Source: Aeromonas fluvialis
Lineage (GTDB): Bacteria; Pseudomonadota; Gammaproteobacteria; Enterobacterales; Aeromonadaceae
Length of the DNA: 39,196 nt
NCBI RefSeq assembly: GCF_000819885.1
Contig: NZ_CDBO01000010.1
Coordinates: forward strand, 1 to 39,196
Direction of reading: 5' to 3'
Shown: positions 9,092 to 15,850 of the stretch, one piece after another
How positions within the stretch are numbered: position 1 is the first letter of the stretch
Layout of the letters: every line of letters starts with the position of its first letter
The notes under the pieces: model-generated
What the model saw: only the letters and a program-made list of their open reading frames with translations
Databases searched by the model: none
What the model was told of the DNA's origin: nothing
Program-made: the position numbers and the translations under genes

Positions 9092-9102
9092 ACGGTAAAA
9101 AG
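9061..9102. repeat. Two copies of a 19-bp unit, period 23
   Basis: GAGTGCAAACGGTAAAAAG occurs at 9061-9079 and again at 9084-9102. It lies just beyond the terminator hairpin of the first binding-protein gene. Confidence 0.75.
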
Positions 9103-9127
9103 CGAAGGGGCCCGCGGTGGCCCCCTT
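9096..9127 (-). terminator. Rho-independent terminator of binding-protein gene 1
   Basis: On the minus strand, AAGGGGGCC and GGCCCCTT form a GC-rich stem around ACCGCG, followed by CGCTTTTT. It lies 26 bases after the stop of the gene at 9153. Confidence 0.75.
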
Positions 9128-9152
9128 GTTGTTGGCGCTCGATGCGGCGCCG

Positions 9153-9908
9153 CTATTTGGCGGCGGGGGTAGGAAAGTATTTGCTGTGCAGCAGCGGGTA
9201 TTCGCTGCTCGCCAGCACCTGGGTCAAGCCGGTCTGGAACTCTTTGACCAGCTCGTCGCTCACCGGATGGCTGAAGGCGAAGCAGAACTGCTCCGAGCTC
9301 AGCACCCACTGCTCCTTGAAACGGGCGGGATCGAGTTTTTGTTCGACGATCAGCTGCGCTATGGTGGTCTTGTTGGTGGAGATCAGATCAACCTGGCCGG
9401 TGGTGAGCATCTTCAGCGCCTGAGCCAGCTGGTTGGCGGCCATCAGCCTGGTCTCGTCAAAGCCGTTGTTGAGCAGCAGCTGCTCCCCAACATCCGCCCG
9501 CACCGCCCCGATATTGAACGCCTTGGCATCGTCGAGTCGGGTGATGGTGATATTGCGCTCGGCCAGCCCCACCAGCACGATTTCGGCATAGCCGATGGGG
9601 CAGGCCCACTTGAACAGGGGATCCCGCGCCTGGGTGCGGGCGGTGGAGAAGAGCACCGCATTGGGCTTTTGGGTCAGCAGGTAGTAACCGCGGGCCCAGG
9701 GCATGAGGGTGATGGGTTGCGGCGGGGTGTTGGTCTTTTGCCACACCAGTTGCAGTAGTTCGACCGCAATGCCGCTCGGGGTGCCATTGGCATCGGCGTA
9801 GTTGTAGGGTTTGTACTCTTCGGTGATGTAGTGCAGTTTGCCGAGTTCAGGACTCGCCTGTGCGAGGGTGGCCAGCAGCGCCCCGGCCAATCCAATCCAT
9901 GGTTTCAT
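9153..9908 (-). CDS. Periplasmic solute-binding protein, family 3-like (paralogue 1)
   Basis: This is a secreted protein of about 250 residues. It has a signal peptide (MKPWIGLAGALLATLAQA, then SPELGKL) and the two-lobe pattern of family 3 solute-binding proteins (SBP_bac_3, COG0834). Segments shared with the next two genes are PWARGYYLLTQKPN, the STARTQARDPLFKW block, the LLLNNG block and ALKMLTTGQVDL. Family members usually bring amino acids or other polar solutes to an ABC permease, but no permease or ATPase gene is near. The start is the ATG at 9906-9908, which has AGGA eight bases upstream. Its own terminator follows. The ligand cannot be told from the sequence, and a sensory role is also possible. 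Confidence 0.85.
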   Translation of the reverse strand: MKPWIGLAGALLATLAQASPELGKLHYITEEYKPYNYADANGTPSGIAVELLQLVWQKTNTPPQPITLMPWARGYYLLTQKPNAVLFSTARTQARDPLFKWACPIGYAEIVLVGLAERNITITRLDDAKAFNIGAVRADVGEQLLLNNGFDETRLMAANQLAQALKMLTTGQVDLISTNKTTIAQLIVEQKLDPARFKEQWVLSSEQFCFAFSHPVSDELVKEFQTGLTQVLASSEYPLLHSKYFPTPAAK

Positions 9909-9990
9909 TTTTGCCATCCTGATCAAGGGAATATCTGCTCAAGTGTGAGCAAGCTGGCCGATTTCGCCAAGGTGGCGGAGCATGTTTGGC

Positions 9991-10023
9991 AAAAAAGCGC
10001 AGGTGGCGGCCGCCATCCTGCGC
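9991..10023 (-). terminator. Rho-independent terminator of binding-protein gene 2
   Basis: On the minus strand GCGCAGG pairs with CCTGCGC around a second palindrome (GGCGGCCGCC), and TTTTTT follows directly. Confidence 0.85.
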
Positions 10024-10047
10024 CCTATGTCGGCGGCGATCAGGGCG

Positions 10048-10794
10048 TTAGCGCAGTGGCAGGTATTTGGCTTGCAGGGCCGAGAAATCCGCTGAGGCGA
10101 CAACGTGGGTCAGCGCCTGCTGAAAGAGGGCGACCTCGCTGTCGGGCACCTGACGGCTGAAGGCGTAGCAGAGCGGTGTGGTATCCAGCACGAAGGCAAT
10201 ATGAAAGTCATCCGGTTTGAAGCCGAGCTGCTGCAGAGTTTGATAGCCCACCAGCTTGTTGGTCGCAAACAGATCGGCGCGGCCTGAGGTGAGCATTTTG
10301 GCCGCCTGGGTGAGGCGGTTGGCCAGCATCAGCTGGCGCTCATCGATACCGCGTTCGAGCAGCAACTGTTTGGATACGGTAGAGCGCACCACGCCCACCT
10401 TGTATCGGCTGATCTCGGCCACCGAGCCGAGGGTGATGTTATCCGCCTTGCGCCCCAGCAGCACAAACTCCGAGTGATCGATGGGGCAGGCCCACTTGAA
10501 GAGCGCCTCCCGCTGCGGGGTACGGGCGGTGGCAAACAGCACCACATTGGGTTTTTGTTGCAGCAGGTTATAGCCCCGGGCCCAGGGCATAATGCGGACG
10601 GGCTGGGGCGACACGCCGCGCGCTTTCCAGATAAGCTGCATCAGCTCCACCGACAACCCGGTTGGCATCCCTTGCTGGTCGCTGAAATTAAACGGGGGGG
10701 AGATTTCGCTGAGGTATTCGAGCTTGCCCGGATCGGCCTGCGCGAAGGTGGCCCACAAGAGCAGTAGCAGATGAGGTAAATGCCATGTTCGCAC
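10048..10794 (-). CDS. Periplasmic solute-binding protein, family 3-like (paralogue 2)
   Basis: A paralogue of its two neighbours, with the same layout: a leader rich in Leu (HLLLLLWATFAQA), then DPGKLEYLSEISPPFNFSD, PWARGYNLLQQKPN, LFATARTPQREALFKW and CYAFSRQVPDSE. Aligning it with paralogue 3 places the start at a GTG (10792-10794), whose product begins (M/V)RTWHL against MRIWLI. A TTG at 10810-10812 is an alternative. The ribosome site is weak in either case. It is closer to paralogue 3 than to paralogue 1 in the segments I compared. Hairpin terminators lie on both sides, so it is probably transcribed alone. Confidence 0.83.
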   Translation of the reverse strand: MRTWHLPHLLLLLWATFAQADPGKLEYLSEISPPFNFSDQQGMPTGLSVELMQLIWKARGVSPQPVRIMPWARGYNLLQQKPNVVLFATARTPQREALFKWACPIDHSEFVLLGRKADNITLGSVAEISRYKVGVVRSTVSKQLLLERGIDERQLMLANRLTQAAKMLTSGRADLFATNKLVGYQTLQQLGFKPDDFHIAFVLDTTPLCYAFSRQVPDSEVALFQQALTHVVASADFSALQAKYLPLR

Positions 10795-10883
10795 GGAAAA
10801 TATTCTTTGCAATCAACCATGTAGCCCAGTTTGACTGCTTTCGGCGGGAATAGCTAGCCACCTCTATTGCATCTTTCATCAAT

Positions 10884-10910
10884 AAAATGGGCAGCCTTAT
10901 GCTGCCCATC
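10884..10910 (-). terminator. Rho-independent terminator of binding-protein gene 3
   Basis: GATGGGCAGC and GCTGCCCATT form a stem of about ten bases around ATAAG on the minus strand, followed by TTATT. Confidence 0.8.
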
Positions 10911-10924
10911 GGGTGAGTGAGCGC

Positions 10925-11671
10925 TCAGCGCACCGGCAGGTATTTGGCCTGCAATTTGCGAAACTCCTCCGAGGCGAGGGCGCGGGTCAGGCCCTGCTGA
11001 AAGAGGGTGATCTCGCTGTCGGGCACCTGTCGGCTGAAGGCGTAACAGAGCTGCTCGGCGCTCAGCACCATGGCCACATTGAAGTCGTCGCTGCTCAGCT
11101 TCAGTTTGCGGATGGCGTCATATCCCGCCAGCTTGCTGGTGGCGAGCAGGTCGGCGCGGCCGGAGAGCAACATCTTTAACCCCTGCGACAGGCGGTTGGC
11201 CGGGATGATGTTGTTGTCATCCATGCCGTTGTTGAGCAGCAACTGCTCGGAGGCGTCCGAGCGCACCGCGCTGATCTTGTACTGGCTCATCTGATCGAAG
11301 GCGGTCAGGGTGATGTTCTGCGCTTTGCGGCCGAGCAGTATGTACTCCGAGTAGCCGATGGGACAGACCCACTTGAAGAGAGCCTCCCGCGCCTGGGTGC
11401 GGGCGGTGGCAAAGAGCACCACGTTGGGCTTTTGGGTTAGCAAGTAATAACCTCGCGCCCATGGCAGGATGCGCACCGGCTGGGGCGCTACACCGCTGTG
11501 TTGCCAGATCATCTGCAGCAGATCGACTGCAAGGCCGGTGGGCTGGCCTTGCGGATCGCTGAAGTTGTAGGGAGGGTACTCTTCGGTGAGGTACTCGAGC
11601 TTGCCCAGATCCGCTCGGGCCGTCGAGGCCCAGCAGAGCAGCAAGAGATGACAGATCAGCCATATCCTCAT
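10925..11671 (-). CDS. Periplasmic solute-binding protein, family 3-like (paralogue 3)
   Basis: The third of three tandem paralogues. It has a signal peptide (MRIWLICHLLLLCWASTARA), then DLGKLEYLTEEYPPYNFSD, PWARGYYLLTQKPN, LFATARTQAREALFKW and CYAFSRQVPDSE. I use the ATG at 11669-11671 because AAGG sits eight bases upstream; an ATG three codons earlier directly abuts that site. No transport partner is near. The gene begins 71 bases after the stop of the GDYXXLXY gene on the same strand, so some read-through from that operon is possible. Confidence 0.85.
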   Translation of the reverse strand: MRIWLICHLLLLCWASTARADLGKLEYLTEEYPPYNFSDPQGQPTGLAVDLLQMIWQHSGVAPQPVRILPWARGYYLLTQKPNVVLFATARTQAREALFKWVCPIGYSEYILLGRKAQNITLTAFDQMSQYKISAVRSDASEQLLLNNGMDDNNIIPANRLSQGLKMLLSGRADLLATSKLAGYDAIRKLKLSSDDFNVAMVLSAEQLCYAFSRQVPDSEITLFQQGLTRALASEEFRKLQAKYLPVR

Positions 11672-11742
11672 TGGGAACATCCTTAGCGATCAACCTTCTC
11701 TTGAGTGTGACCATGAACAGAGTAAATAGCCACTCACTGTCG

Positions 11743-12261
11743 TTACCAGCGGGCGCGGATCTGCCCGATGGGCTGGTAGGCCTCGTCCCGCAGCCCCACC
11801 AGCAGGGTCTTGCCATCCGCTTGCAGCCGGAATTCGCCGTAGCGGGCCGCTTCGTACTGCTCCCCCGTCCCCTCTTCAAAGAAGTAGGCATCGGGGCCGA
11901 TCTGCCACTGCCGCTCGCTCTGGTATACCAGCAATAGCCGCTCATCGCTGGCGAGCCGATCCGGTTTGCCATCGACCACCAGACTGGCCACCTGATGGGC
12001 ATCGAGGCGGATCACCAGGGTGTCGCTGCCCTTGTCTTGAGTCGCACGGGCGTCGTGGCTGGCCAGCTCGCGGGCAATTTCATAGTTGAGCCGCATGTAA
12101 TCCCCCTGCATCAGAGAGCGGGGATCGACCGGGGCGAGCCGCAGCAGCACCACTTCACCGCTGCTCATGGCGCGCTCATAGCGCCAGACGGTGGCATTGA
12201 TGCCCGCCACGATGGCGAGGCCGCTCAGCAACAGGGCGAGCTGTCGGGTGACGGGTTTCAT
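11743..12261 (-). CDS. GDYXXLXY domain protein
   Basis: The 172-residue protein has one N-terminal hydrophobic segment (about residues 7-23), probably an anchor or signal, and then the name-giving motif GDYMRLNY at residues 53-60, within a region beginning LLRLAPVDPRSLMQ. The C-terminal half is mostly beta-like, so it should face the periplasm. The function is unknown for the whole family. The start has a very good ribosome site (AAGGAG) and overlaps the stop of the DUF4401 gene in ATGA. It is the last gene of a three-gene operon. Confidence 0.85.
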   Translation of the reverse strand: MKPVTRQLALLLSGLAIVAGINATVWRYERAMSSGEVVLLRLAPVDPRSLMQGDYMRLNYEIARELASHDARATQDKGSDTLVIRLDAHQVASLVVDGKPDRLASDERLLLVYQSERQWQIGPDAYFFEEGTGEQYEAARYGEFRLQADGKTLLVGLRDEAYQPIGQIRARW

Positions 12262-13262
12262 GAGTCGCTCCTTGCCGCGAAGGTAGTGAGCAGCTGGCGG
12301 GCACCCAGCAGCAGGATGCCGGAGCCCAGCAGCAGCCAGGATTTGGTCATCAGGGTGAGCCCCAGATCGTAGTAATAGAGCGAGCCATAGCCGAGCAACA
12401 GCAAGGCCGAGAGGGTCATCAGCCCCAGACTGCCGGCATGGAAGCCGAGGATCAGCACCAGTGCGCCTGCCCCCATGCCGGGGATGATGGCACTGATCAG
12501 CACCATTGGTAGGCCAAACAGCAGGGGGAGCTTGAGTTTCACCATCACCGCCAGCAGCAGGGCGGCGCACAGCAGCGGATTGAGCCAGAGCGGCAGGCGA
12601 GAAATCCCCAGCTCGTCCAGCACGCTGCTGCCACCGTCCCACAACGGGTGGTGCAGACGGCCCAGCACCAGCAGCGAGAGGGCCAGCCCCAGCGTGAGGG
12701 AGTGGTAGAGCGGGTGGCGCTGTGGATCCCTATCTGCCCGCAGCCAGCAGAAGGTGATGGCCGCCATCACCAGCGGCAGGGCCAGCAGTTGCAGCCCGAG
12801 GCAGGCGAGGCCAAGGGTGAGCAGCAGGGCCGCCGCCACGCTGTGAAACAGCCTTACCAACCAGTGATCGAACAGCACGGCGATGGCGAACGACAGCAGG
12901 CAGAGGCCAAACCAGAGCAGGGCGTGATGGAGATCCTGCTGATCGAGCAGGCCATAGAGCAGCCAGGCATCGGCCGCCAGAGTAAGGGCCAGCACGAACT
13001 GATCCCAGAGATCGCCGCTTTGGCTGCGATTGAGGGCGTAGGCGCCCGCCAGCAACACGGCCCCCAGCAGCAGGGCGCTGTTGGCCTCGCGGGTCAGCTG
13101 CTCGAAGGTCATAAAGAGAAAAAAGAGCAGGAACAGGGCGGCAATCCAGCCCACCAGCCCCAGCATAAAACGGCTCGACCAGTGGGGTTGGGTGTCACGG
13201 GGCATCTCCCCCTCCACCAGATTGGCCTGTTGCAGCGCTTGCCAAAGGGTCAGATCACTCAT
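12258..13262 (-). CDS. DUF4401 domain membrane protein
   Basis: A 334-residue polytopic membrane protein. After a short soluble N-terminus (SDLTLWQALQQANLV) come about ten hydrophobic helices. The SSRFMLGLVGWIAALFLLFF stretch and the overall layout fit DUF4401. The function is unknown. Its first codons overlap the end of the DUF2157 gene by eight bases and its stop overlaps the next start, so all three are surely co-transcribed. A role in envelope homeostasis is a guess. Confidence 0.85.
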   Translation of the reverse strand: MSDLTLWQALQQANLVEGEMPRDTQPHWSSRFMLGLVGWIAALFLLFFLFMTFEQLTREANSALLLGAVLLAGAYALNRSQSGDLWDQFVLALTLAADAWLLYGLLDQQDLHHALLWFGLCLLSFAIAVLFDHWLVRLFHSVAAALLLTLGLACLGLQLLALPLVMAAITFCWLRADRDPQRHPLYHSLTLGLALSLLVLGRLHHPLWDGGSSVLDELGISRLPLWLNPLLCAALLLAVMVKLKLPLLFGLPMVLISAIIPGMGAGALVLILGFHAGSLGLMTLSALLLLGYGSLYYYDLGLTLMTKSWLLLGSGILLLGARQLLTTFAARSDS

Positions 13263-14193
13263 GAGACCTCCGTTGTTGTTGCAGCCAGCGGGCAGCGGTG
13301 ACAGAAAGGCCGATGGCGATCAGGCTCAGCAGCAAGAAGCCGTTGATGTCGGGCTCCATCCACTTGCCCAGCGCCGCGAGGATGACGGCAATCAGGCTGA
13401 GGCACCCCATGGCGAGTCCGGCGATAAATCTGTGATGCCAGAGGGCATAGGCCGCGGCGAGCCAGCCAAACCAGAGTGGCCACACCAGCGCGGAAGCGGC
13501 ATCAAACAGCGCCAGCAGGGTGAGCAGGGTGACCCCCAGACCGGCAGCCAGGCCCGCCAGCCAGCTTGGCATCAGGCGCCAGCGGGCCGGTGCCAGCAGA
13601 AGCAGACCCCAGAGGGCGGCGTTAAGCAGGGTAAGGCACCAGCCCAATCCCTCTTCATCGAAGGTAAAGAAAAACGTGAACAAACCGAGCAGCCAGTAGA
13701 GCACCAGCGCCAGCTGGCCGAGCAGCCAGCTTAAGGTCCAGAGCAGGGGGCTTTGGCCAAATACCGCCAGTGGCACCAGCATCAGCGCCCAGGTAGCGAA
13801 CAGCTGCCAGGGATCGGCGCCGGTCTGGTAGGTCTGGCCCACCAGTGCCAGCAGGGCGCCGATATTGAGAGCGACAGCAAGCAGCAGCGCCTGACGGGGG
13901 GAATCCCCCAGCGGTTTGCGCCATAGCAGAAGCAGCATGGCGAGCAGCGGTGCCTCCAGCAGGGCGAGGCGGGAGACCCGGCCCAGCTCCTGCCAGTTGA
14001 AGGCGACGAAGAAGATGAGGCCAGCCCCGATACAGAGGGCGCCGAGCCAGAGCAGCAGCCGGTCAAACAGCCACTGCCAGCGCGCCGGAGAGGGGGGAAG
14101 ATCGGCAAGGGTCAGGGCGTCCGCCAGCTTTTCTGGCGCCAGCCGTCCTTGTTTGACCCATTCGAGAAGCGTCTCTCTTGATACGTTGTGCAT
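13255..14193 (-). CDS. DUF2157 domain membrane protein
   Basis: This 312-residue protein begins with a soluble helical segment (HNVSRETLLEWVKQGRLAPEKL) followed by about ten membrane helices. That is the DUF2157 layout, with LLLWLGALCIGAGLIFFVAFNW typical of the first helix pair. The biochemical role is unknown. I start at the ATG at 14191-14193 with GGAG seven bases upstream; a GTG four codons earlier is less likely. It is the first gene of the operon with DUF4401 and GDYXXLXY. Confidence 0.85.
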   Translation of the reverse strand: MHNVSRETLLEWVKQGRLAPEKLADALTLADLPPSPARWQWLFDRLLLWLGALCIGAGLIFFVAFNWQELGRVSRLALLEAPLLAMLLLLWRKPLGDSPRQALLLAVALNIGALLALVGQTYQTGADPWQLFATWALMLVPLAVFGQSPLLWTLSWLLGQLALVLYWLLGLFTFFFTFDEEGLGWCLTLLNAALWGLLLLAPARWRLMPSWLAGLAAGLGVTLLTLLALFDAASALVWPLWFGWLAAAYALWHHRFIAGLAMGCLSLIAVILAALGKWMEPDINGFLLLSLIAIGLSVTAARWLQQQRRSHE

Positions 14194-14311
14194 GGGGGAC
14201 TCCACGAGGTTTGCCCCATTATGGCATGAGGCTCCCGCAACCGTGCACTGCCCCTTGGCTCTGTGGCTGGTGGTTGCGACAGCGGATTACGTAACAAACA
14301 AAGCAGCAAAC

Positions 14312-14338
14312 AAAAAAGCCCTCCGAGGTGGAGGGCTT
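14312..14338 (-). terminator. Rho-independent terminator of the Mn exporter gene
   Basis: AAGCCCTCC and GGAGGGCTT form a nine-base stem around a short loop. Read on the minus strand it ends in TTTTTTG. Confidence 0.88.
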
Positions 14339-14356
14339 GGTCAGCGGAAAAGGCGA

Positions 14357-14914
14357 TCAGGCAAAGATCAGGGTGCTCACCCCGAGGCCGACGAAGAGGA
14401 TGGCACAGGCGATGCGGATCCCCTTGAGCGGCAGCTTGTCTGCCCCCAGCTTGCCGATCAGCACCACAGGCACGTTGGCCAGCATCATGCCGAGGGTGGT
14501 ACCGGTAATGACCTGCACCAGAGAGTCATACTTGGCGGCCAGCAATACGGTGGCGATCTGGGTCTTGTCGCCAATCTCGGCAATAAAGAAGAGCACGAAG
14601 GTGGCCATAAAAGGGCCGTATTTATCCAGCGGGCTCTCTTCGTCATCCATCTTGTCCGGCACCAAAATCCAGATAGCCATGGCGATAAAGGCGATGGCGA
14701 CCAGCCAGGTCATTATCTTGGGATCGAGCCAGCGGCTGATGAACTCACCAATCCAGGCGGCGCCCGCATGGTTGAGCAGGGTAGCCGCCAGCATGCCGGC
14801 GATGATGGGCCAGGGCTTGCGAAAACGGCAGATGAGCAGCAACGCCAACAGCTGGGTTTTATCGCCGATTTCGGCAATGGCGACGCTGAGGGTTGAGGTT
14901 AACAAGGCTTCCAT
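14357..14914 (-). CDS. mneA: TMEM165/GDT1 family manganese exporter (MneA-like)
   Basis: The 185-residue protein has six membrane helices in two repeats. Each repeat has the family motif ExGDKTQ: AEIGDKTQLLAL near residue 14 and AEIGDKTQIATV in the second half. The acidic residues of these motifs bind the divalent cation. The family includes Vibrio cholerae MneA, which exports Mn2+. A yybP-ykoY riboswitch directly upstream, which answers to Mn2+, strongly supports the same substrate. There is no obvious Shine-Dalgarno before the ATG at 14912-14914; the region is inside a long hairpin, which may be part of the control. Confidence 0.9.
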   Translation of the reverse strand: MEALLTSTLSVAIAEIGDKTQLLALLLICRFRKPWPIIAGMLAATLLNHAGAAWIGEFISRWLDPKIMTWLVAIAFIAMAIWILVPDKMDDEESPLDKYGPFMATFVLFFIAEIGDKTQIATVLLAAKYDSLVQVITGTTLGMMLANVPVVLIGKLGADKLPLKGIRIACAILFVGLGVSTLIFA

Positions 14915-14916
14915 AA

Positions 14917-14980
14917 AAATGACCGGGGGACGGAATTGTTATAAACCAAAGACAAGCCTGCGCCATCCGTCCCCGGTATT
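14917..14980 (-). promoter_or_regulatory. Expression-platform hairpin of the Mn riboswitch
   Basis: CGGGGACGGA and TCCGTCCCCCGG on the minus strand can pair across a loop and place the translation start of the exporter immediately downstream. This could hide the ribosome site when the aptamer is empty. The few Ts after it (TCATTTTT) also allow a terminator reading. Confidence 0.55.
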
Positions 14981-14984
14981 GGCA

Positions 14985-15126
14985 CTGGCCCGTCAAAGGT
15001 CTTGTCAAATCCATGACTGGCATGGATCACCCTGACCATGGTGAGTTGGCACCAAGTATGTTGATCAGGGTCACAGCGCGGTATTCATACAATGGATGGA
15101 ACCGGCGTGCGAGACTACTCCCCCTC
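14985..15126 (-). ncRNA. yybP-ykoY manganese riboswitch
   Basis: On the minus strand the hallmark elements appear in order: GGGGGAGTAG at the 5' side, then ATCAACATACTTGG, and CAAGACCTTTGAC at the 3' side, with helices between them (for example CCCTGATC/ and CATGGTCAGGG, GATCCATG/CATGGATT). These are the conserved loops of the Mn2+-sensing yybP-ykoY class. It lies just before a Mn2+ exporter of a family it is known to control, so it should raise expression when Mn2+ is high. It begins close after the stop of yciH. Confidence 0.88.
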
Positions 15127-15173
15127 GATGGGAGCGGGCATTCTAGGGAAAAACCGCATGAGTGACAAGGGGA

Positions 15174-15503
15174 TCAGCCACCGACCAGCTTGACGCTGAA
15201 GCCGGCTTTCTCCAGCTCGGTTTTGATCAGGTCCCGTTTATCCCCCTGGATCTCGATGATCCCCTCTTTGAGCCCCCCCCCGGTGCCGCACTTTTTCTTG
15301 AGCAAGGTGGCCAGGGATTTTTGCTGATCGGCGGGTACGCCATGAATGGTGATCACCCCGGCACCCTTGCGCCCCTTGGTCTCGCGGCGAATACGGACAG
15401 TGCCATCGGCAGGGAAGGGGGAGGCGGATTGGGGAGCGCTCTGCTCCTTGATCATGCCGCCATCTGTGCTGTAAACGAGGCGGCTGTTGTTGTCGTGACT
15501 CAT
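15174..15503 (-). CDS. yciH: SUI1/eIF1-like translation factor YciH
   Basis: This 109-residue protein has the SUI1 fold signature GVITIHGVPADQQKSLATLLKKK, CGTGGGLKEGIIEIQGD and LEKAGFSVKLVGG. YciH of E. coli acts on initiation-complex fidelity and as a stress-time inhibitor of translation. The N-terminal 35 residues are a variable extension. The length matches E. coli (108). The ribosome site before the ATG at 15501-15503 is weak. It is divergent from feoA. Confidence 0.92.
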   Translation of the reverse strand: MSHDNNSRLVYSTDGGMIKEQSAPQSASPFPADGTVRIRRETKGRKGAGVITIHGVPADQQKSLATLLKKKCGTGGGLKEGIIEIQGDKRDLIKTELEKAGFSVKLVGG

Positions 15504-15534
15504 GGCAATACTTTATCGGTTAGCTAAACGGAGT

Positions 15535-15548
15535 TTGATTTTACGCAA
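15535..15548 (+). promoter_or_regulatory. FNR-like box of the feo promoter
   Basis: TTGAT-TTTA-CGCAA matches 8 of 10 conserved positions of the FNR site TTGAT-N4-ATCAA. Its centre lies about 41.5 bases before the start expected from the TATAAT at 15570, the class II activator position. feo is FNR-activated in E. coli; the assignment here is inference. Confidence 0.5.
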
Positions 15549-15569
15549 ATAAATCTTGAACACACAGCT

Positions 15570-15575
15570 TATAAT
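15570..15575 (+). promoter_or_regulatory. -10 element of the feoABC promoter
   Basis: A perfect TATAAT stands 48 bases before feoA. No good -35 hexamer is at the usual distance, which fits a promoter that needs an activator such as FNR. Confidence 0.6.
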
Positions 15576-15587
15576 GCCCAGAGTAAA

Positions 15588-15602
15588 AGAGAATTATTCT
15601 TG
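15588..15602 (+). promoter_or_regulatory. Fur-like operator before feoA
   Basis: AGAGAAT-T-ATTCTTG fits the 7-1-7 Fur inverted repeat imperfectly (about nine of fourteen arm positions). It lies just downstream of the likely start of transcription, where Fur-Fe2+ would block it. Confidence 0.4.
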
Positions 15603-15622
15603 TTTAACATCAGGAGACCGCC

Positions 15623-15850
15623 ATGGTCCTCACACAGCTATTGCCAGGGCAGAGTGCTCGCATCAAGAACATGAACCAGCTGGCCCGGCCGCTGCGCCGC
15701 AAACTGATGGTGATGGGCCTGTTGCCCCAGACTGAAGTGATCTATCTGCGCTCTGCCCCCTTGGGGGACCCGCTCCAGATCCAGTGCCAGGGGATCTGTC
15801 TCTCCATGCAAAAAAGTCTTGCTCAGCAAATTGAGGTCGAGCCGGTATGA
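15623..15850 (+). CDS. feoA: Ferrous iron transport protein A
   Basis: FeoA is a small cytoplasmic SH3-like protein needed for FeoB function. The 75-residue product shows the family pattern, with LPGQSARIKNM, RRKLMVMGLLP and the C-terminal ISLAMxxA-like stretch (GICLSMQKSLAQQIEVEPV). AGGAG precedes the ATG. Its stop overlaps the feoB start by four bases. Confidence 0.93.
   Translation: MVLTQLLPGQSARIKNMNQLARPLRRKLMVMGLLPQTEVIYLRSAPLGDPLQIQCQGICLSMQKSLAQQIEVEPV

Noticed and set aside
15556..15575. TTGAAC and TATAAT taken as a -35/-10 pair before feoA
   Set aside because: They are only eight bases apart, far too close for sigma-70.
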